DNA of 7,327 nucleotides, taken from positions 1 to 7,327 of the forward strand of contig JAMOUF010000213.1 of NCBI GenBank assembly GCA_027068245.1. Direction: 5' to 3'. The notes below the pieces were generated by a model that was given only the letters and a program-made list of their open reading frames with translations, was not told the DNA's origin and searched no databases. The first letter of the stretch is position 1, and each line of letters opens with the position of its first letter. The position numbers and the translations under genes were made by a program. This stretch comes from Campylobacterales bacterium (lineage in GTDB: Bacteria > Campylobacterota > Campylobacteria > Campylobacterales > Nitratiruptoraceae). Below are positions 5,529 to 7,327 of the stretch, piece by piece.

Positions 5529-6020
5529 TCAAAATTCAAATCCCTCTCTGGCTTTTACGCCTTCATCGAAGTAGTGTTTTATCTTTTTCATATATGTTAC
5601 CAGTTCGGCGCGCTCTATCATCTTTTGGGTAGCTCCCCGTCCAGTGAGTACCAGCTCGCATTTTGCCTCCTCCATTATAAAAAGAATTTCATCCTCCATC
5701 AACACTTTAAAGTAAGCCGCTACGATTATCTCATCCAAAACCACCAAATCGTAACCGTTTTTCACAGCCTCCCTGGCCCTTTTATACTGGTTTTTCACCA
5801 TCTTTATCTGCAAAGGTGTGGGGGACTTTCTTATAAATTTCCCATCCCACTCCCTGTCTACATAGATACCCAGACGCTCCATCACATCCACCTCATGGCT
5901 TTTCAAAGCTTTCATAAACTGAAAAAAAGCCACCCGCTTCCCGGCTCCATAAGCTCTTATACTAAGCCCCACCGCCGCAGTGGTTTTACCCTTTCCGTCA
6001 CCTGTGTAAATCTGCCTCAT
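5529..6020 (-). CDS. cobO: Cob(I)alamin adenosyltransferase (corrinoid adenosyltransferase, CobA/CobO/BtuR family)
   Basis: This 163-residue cytosolic enzyme transfers the adenosyl group of ATP to cob(I)alamin or other corrinoids, making the coenzyme form. A P-loop G-D-G-K-G-K-T-T is at residues 7-14, a Walker-B-like L-V-V-L-D-E at 92-97, L-T-G-R-G-A at 125-130, and the diagnostic family ending F-D-E-G-V-K-A-R-E-G-F-E-F at 151-163. It lacks the ~30-residue N-terminal arm of the 196-residue E. coli BtuR and begins almost at the P-loop; there is an in-frame stop and no upstream start codon, so this is real. The ATG at 6018-6020 has only a weak GCGGGG upstream. It is the first gene of the minus-strand array, and its stop lies 14 bases before btuB. 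The symbol could equally be cobA or btuR. Confidence 0.94.
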   Translation of the reverse strand: MRQIYTGDGKGKTTAAVGLSIRAYGAGKRVAFFQFMKALKSHEVDVMERLGIYVDREWDGKFIRKSPTPLQIKMVKNQYKRAREAVKNGYDLVVLDEIIVAAYFKVLMEDEILFIMEEAKCELVLTGRGATQKMIERAELVTYMKKIKHYFDEGVKAREGFEF

Positions 6021-6074
6021 AAGCCCCGCTTTTTTAGAGATATTTTAATATAATAAAGCCAAAAAAGGAAAAAT
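6021..6074. promoter_or_regulatory. Divergent promoter region between cobO and yaaA
   Basis: This 54-base AT-rich gap is the only non-coding stretch from which both divergent units can start. On the plus strand a perfect TATAAT is at 6049-6054, with a T-run (6030-6035) about where a -35 would lie and no TTGACA, as is common in Campylobacterota. Transcription would then start about 14 bases before the yaaA ATG, with an AAGGAA ribosome site at about 6065-6070. On the minus strand TATATT at 6052-6047 could serve cobO. The two -10 boxes overlap, so the directions may compete. There is no room for a cobalamin riboswitch. Confidence 0.55.
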
Positions 6075-6767
6075 ATGAAAATCCTGTTCGCTCCAAGCGA
6101 GGCAAAAAGCCTGGGAGGAGAGCAAAAAGAGATGAGGTTCTGTTTCGATATAGAACGAGAGCCGCTGCTAAAAGCTTATGACGCTTTGGTAAAAAACGGC
6201 TCCCCTTCCCAGCTTCACGCCCTCTTTGGCACCAAAGAGCCAGTAGCGGTGGATATCTTCAACTCCCCCGTCAAAAAAGCCGTCCAGCGCTACAGAGGCG
6301 TAGCGTATAAATACCTGGATTACGACTCTTTGGATAGAGATGCAAAAGAGTATATCGATGGCAGCCTCATAATCTTTTCCAATCTCTTTGGAATGCTCTG
6401 CGCCAATGACCTGATACCCTTTTACAAACTAAAACAAGGGGCGAAAATCGGCGATATAGACGTTGCAAAATATTATAAAGAGCGTCTTGAAAATATTAAG
6501 TTCGATGAGGATATTTTAGACCTAAGAGCCGGATACTACGAAAAGTTTTACAAACCGAAATTTTGCATAAAGTTCAAGTTTTTAAAAGATGGCAAGGTTG
6601 TCAGCCACTGGGCGAAAGCTTACAGGGGAAAAGTGGCAAGGCAGCTGGCAAAAAGGGGCGTCAAAGACTTCAAAGAGCTTGGAAAGATAGATTTTGAAGG
6701 GCTTGAGTTGGTTGAGGTGCTGCAAAAAAAGGATTATGAGCTTTGGATATTTGAGGTAAAGGAGTAG
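6075..6767 (+). CDS. yaaA: YaaA family protein (peroxide stress resistance, UPF0246/DUF328)
   Basis: This 230-residue soluble protein belongs to the family of E. coli YaaA, which lowers free iron and limits DNA damage during peroxide stress; the biochemical activity is not settled. Family signs in order are the N-terminal I-L-F-A-P-S-E-A-K (3-11; 'SPAKT' in E. coli), R-Y-R-G-V-A-Y-K-Y-L (72-81), the S-N-L-F-G-M-L segment with I-P-F-Y-K-L at 102-119, D-L-R-A-G-Y-Y-E-K-F (149-158), and the basic S-H-W-A-K-A-Y-R-G-K-V-A-R-Q-L stretch (177-191). E. coli YaaA has 258 residues, so this is a slightly short, divergent member. The ATG follows AAGGAA by 4 bases. It is divergent from cobO and is followed after 2 bases by a small membrane-protein gene. 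Confidence 0.87.
   Translation: MKILFAPSEAKSLGGEQKEMRFCFDIEREPLLKAYDALVKNGSPSQLHALFGTKEPVAVDIFNSPVKKAVQRYRGVAYKYLDYDSLDRDAKEYIDGSLIIFSNLFGMLCANDLIPFYKLKQGAKIGDIDVAKYYKERLENIKFDEDILDLRAGYYEKFYKPKFCIKFKFLKDGKVVSHWAKAYRGKVARQLAKRGVKDFKELGKIDFEGLELVEVLQKKDYELWIFEVKE
6758..6764 (+). promoter_or_regulatory. Strong ribosome binding site for the 51-residue membrane protein
   Basis: AAAGGAG lies in the last codons of yaaA, 5 bases before the ATG at 6770. It is among the best Shine-Dalgarno matches in the window and is the main reason to accept this short frame as a gene. Confidence 0.7.
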
Positions 6768-6769
6768 TT

Positions 6770-6925
6770 ATGTGTCTAATCATCGCCATAATAGCACTGG
6801 TCTATGCGGTTGTGAGCTTTTACGCCCACAACTACATAAACGCGTCTTTATCCCTGGCAGTCAGCCTCTTTTTTGCAGCCCTTATGGCATACAACATCAA
6901 AAAGACCTATGACTCTAGACATTGA
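6770..6925 (+). CDS. Small two-segment membrane protein, 51 residues, unknown function
   Basis: The frame runs from ATG at 6770 to TGA at 6923-6925. Residues 2-19 (Cys-Leu-Ile-Ile-Ala-Ile-Ile onward) and about 24-41 (Asn-Ala-Ser-Leu-Ser-Leu onward) are hydrophobic and separated by a short Ala-His-Asn-Tyr turn; the tail N-I-K-K-T-Y-D-S-R-H is basic. This fits a helical hairpin in the inner membrane with the basic tail in the cytoplasm. It begins 2 bases after the yaaA stop with a strong AAAGGAG, so it is probably co-transcribed with yaaA. Its last 11 bases overlap the 3' end of metH on the other strand. I do not recognise the family. The hydrophobic pattern and ribosome site make chance unlikely. 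Confidence 0.7.
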   Translation: MCLIIAIIALVYAVVSFYAHNYINASLSLAVSLFFAALMAYNIKKTYDSRH

Positions 6926-7327
6926 AATATTTCGCATCCGGATGGTGCGCTACGATGGCACAGGTGGACTGCTCCGGATGTATCTGAAAAGTCTCGCTCA
7001 AGGTTATGCCAAACTCCTCTGGCTTTAAAAGGTTAAAAATATGCCTGTTTAGCTCCAAATCGGGACATGCCGGATAGCCTGGTGAATACCTGGCTCCCTG
7101 ATAACCCATCATCTTAACATCTTTCAAGTCCGCCTTTTCGTTTTTCAAAATATTCAAATCGATTCTTATCTGCTTATGGGCAATCTCCGCCAGTGCCTCC
7201 GCCAACTCTACGCTTAGTCCGTGCACCAGATGGTATTCGTGGTATCTGCCCTCTTTAAAAAGCTTCGCCTCATACTCACTAAACTTCCATCCGGCACTCA
7301 CACAGGTAAAGGCCGCCACATCGTGCC
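6915..7327 (-). CDS. metH: Cobalamin-dependent methionine synthase, C-terminal activation domain (partial)
   Basis: The frame is open to the window edge: the codons before the GTG at 7319-7317 read His-Asp, so this is the 3' part of a longer gene and that GTG is not its start. About 137 residues are visible. They match the S-adenosylmethionine-binding reactivation domain at the end of MetH: H-G-L-S-V-E-L-A-E-A-L-A-E (for E. coli 'KALADRLAEAFAE'), G-Y-Q-G-A-R-Y-S-P-G-Y-P-A-C-P with the Arg and Pro-Gly-Tyr-Pro-Ala-Cys-Pro of the AdoMet site, I-T-L-S-E-T-F-Q-I-H-P, and the closing H-H-P-D-A-K-Y-F-N-V. MetH methylates homocysteine to methionine with methylcobalamin in the cytosol, and this domain remethylates inactivated cofactor. 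A separate activation-domain gene is possible, because the rest lies outside the window. It ends about 37 residues earlier than the E. coli protein. Confidence 0.9.
   Translation of the reverse strand, partial: HDVAAFTCVSAGWKFSEYEAKLFKEGRYHEYHLVHGLSVELAEALAEIAHKQIRIDLNILKNEKADLKDVKMMGYQGARYSPGYPACPDLELNRHIFNLLKPEEFGITLSETFQIHPEQSTCAIVAHHPDAKYFNV

Larger units (their letters stand above)
115..6020 (-). other. Probable seven-gene operon: cobO-btuB-membrane protein-galU-baeRF-pepD-lipoprotein
   Basis: All seven genes lie on the minus strand. Junctions in order of transcription are +14 bases, a 4-base overlap (TTGA), a 4-base overlap (ATGA), +25, +26, and a 7-base overlap. No gap is long enough for a normal promoter plus terminator, and I see no hairpin followed by a T-run between genes. 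Transcription most likely begins in the gap at 6021-6074. Weak internal promoters cannot be excluded by eye. Confidence 0.7.

Noticed and set aside
5515..5532. TTG start for btuB six codons upstream of the chosen ATG
   Set aside because: The extra codons contain the AAGGAG ribosome site, and the ATG at 5514 sits 6 bases after it.
4964..5632. Long plus-strand open frame (222 codons) opposite btuB
   Set aside because: It lies antisense to the btuB signal peptide, plug and the end of cobO, both of which have clear family motifs. It has a Ser/Thr/Leu-rich composition typical of a frame opposite a real gene.
5505..6053. Plus-strand open frame (182 codons) opposite cobO
   Set aside because: It covers the whole adenosyltransferase gene in antisense and its product shows no domain; cobO has a P-loop and the family C-terminus.
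6021..6074. Cobalamin riboswitch upstream of cobO
   Set aside because: The gap is 54 bases, far below the size of the known class, and I see no B12-box-like sequence in it.
7317..7319. GTG as the start of a small separate protein in the metH region
   Set aside because: The frame continues upstream as His-Asp to the window edge, no ribosome site can be seen, and the activation domain would be cut.

Overview
The window looks like a piece of a Campylobacterota (Epsilonproteobacteria) chromosome. This is an inference from protein style: AAA/TTT-rich codons, tightly overlapping genes, short AAAGGAG ribosome sites, and proteins whose wording (short CobA/BtuR, YaaA-like protein, MetH tail) fits that phylum. 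I cannot name the species.

Layout. Positions 1-114 hold the 3' tail of a plus-strand gene that begins outside the window. From 6020 down to 115 runs a compact minus-strand array of seven genes with no gap over 26 bases: cob(I)alamin adenosyltransferase (cobA/btuR), BtuB-type TonB-dependent receptor, a six-segment membrane protein, galU, a baeRF/'host attachment' family protein, an M20 Xaa-His dipeptidase (pepD), and a small lipoprotein. Three junctions are overlaps of 4, 4 and 7 bases, so it reads as one transcription unit. A 54-base AT-rich gap (6021-6074) separates it from the divergent plus-strand pair yaaA and a 51-residue two-segment membrane protein. The window ends in the 3' part of a minus-strand metH, which converges on that small gene and overlaps it by 11 bases.

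How the genes fit together. Three of them concern vitamin B12: BtuB imports corrinoid across the outer membrane, CobA/BtuR makes the adenosyl form, and MetH uses methylcobalamin. With no B12 synthesis genes in view this looks like salvage, although the genome outside the window is unknown. The rest of the array (UDP-glucose synthesis, dipeptide hydrolysis, a baeRF protein, a lipoprotein) has no obvious B12 link and may be general housekeeping that shares a transcript.

Starts need care. The receptor's longest open frame starts at a TTG whose following codons contain the Shine-Dalgarno sequence, so the ATG at 5514 is preferred. The baeRF gene should start at 2254, not 2329. The lipoprotein and the membrane protein appear to use TTG starts. 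The least explained items are the half-transporter-like membrane protein between btuB and galU, the 51-residue membrane protein after yaaA, the lipoprotein, and a local reversal of GC skew confined to btuB. I found no mobile element, CRISPR array, tRNA, rRNA or riboswitch.
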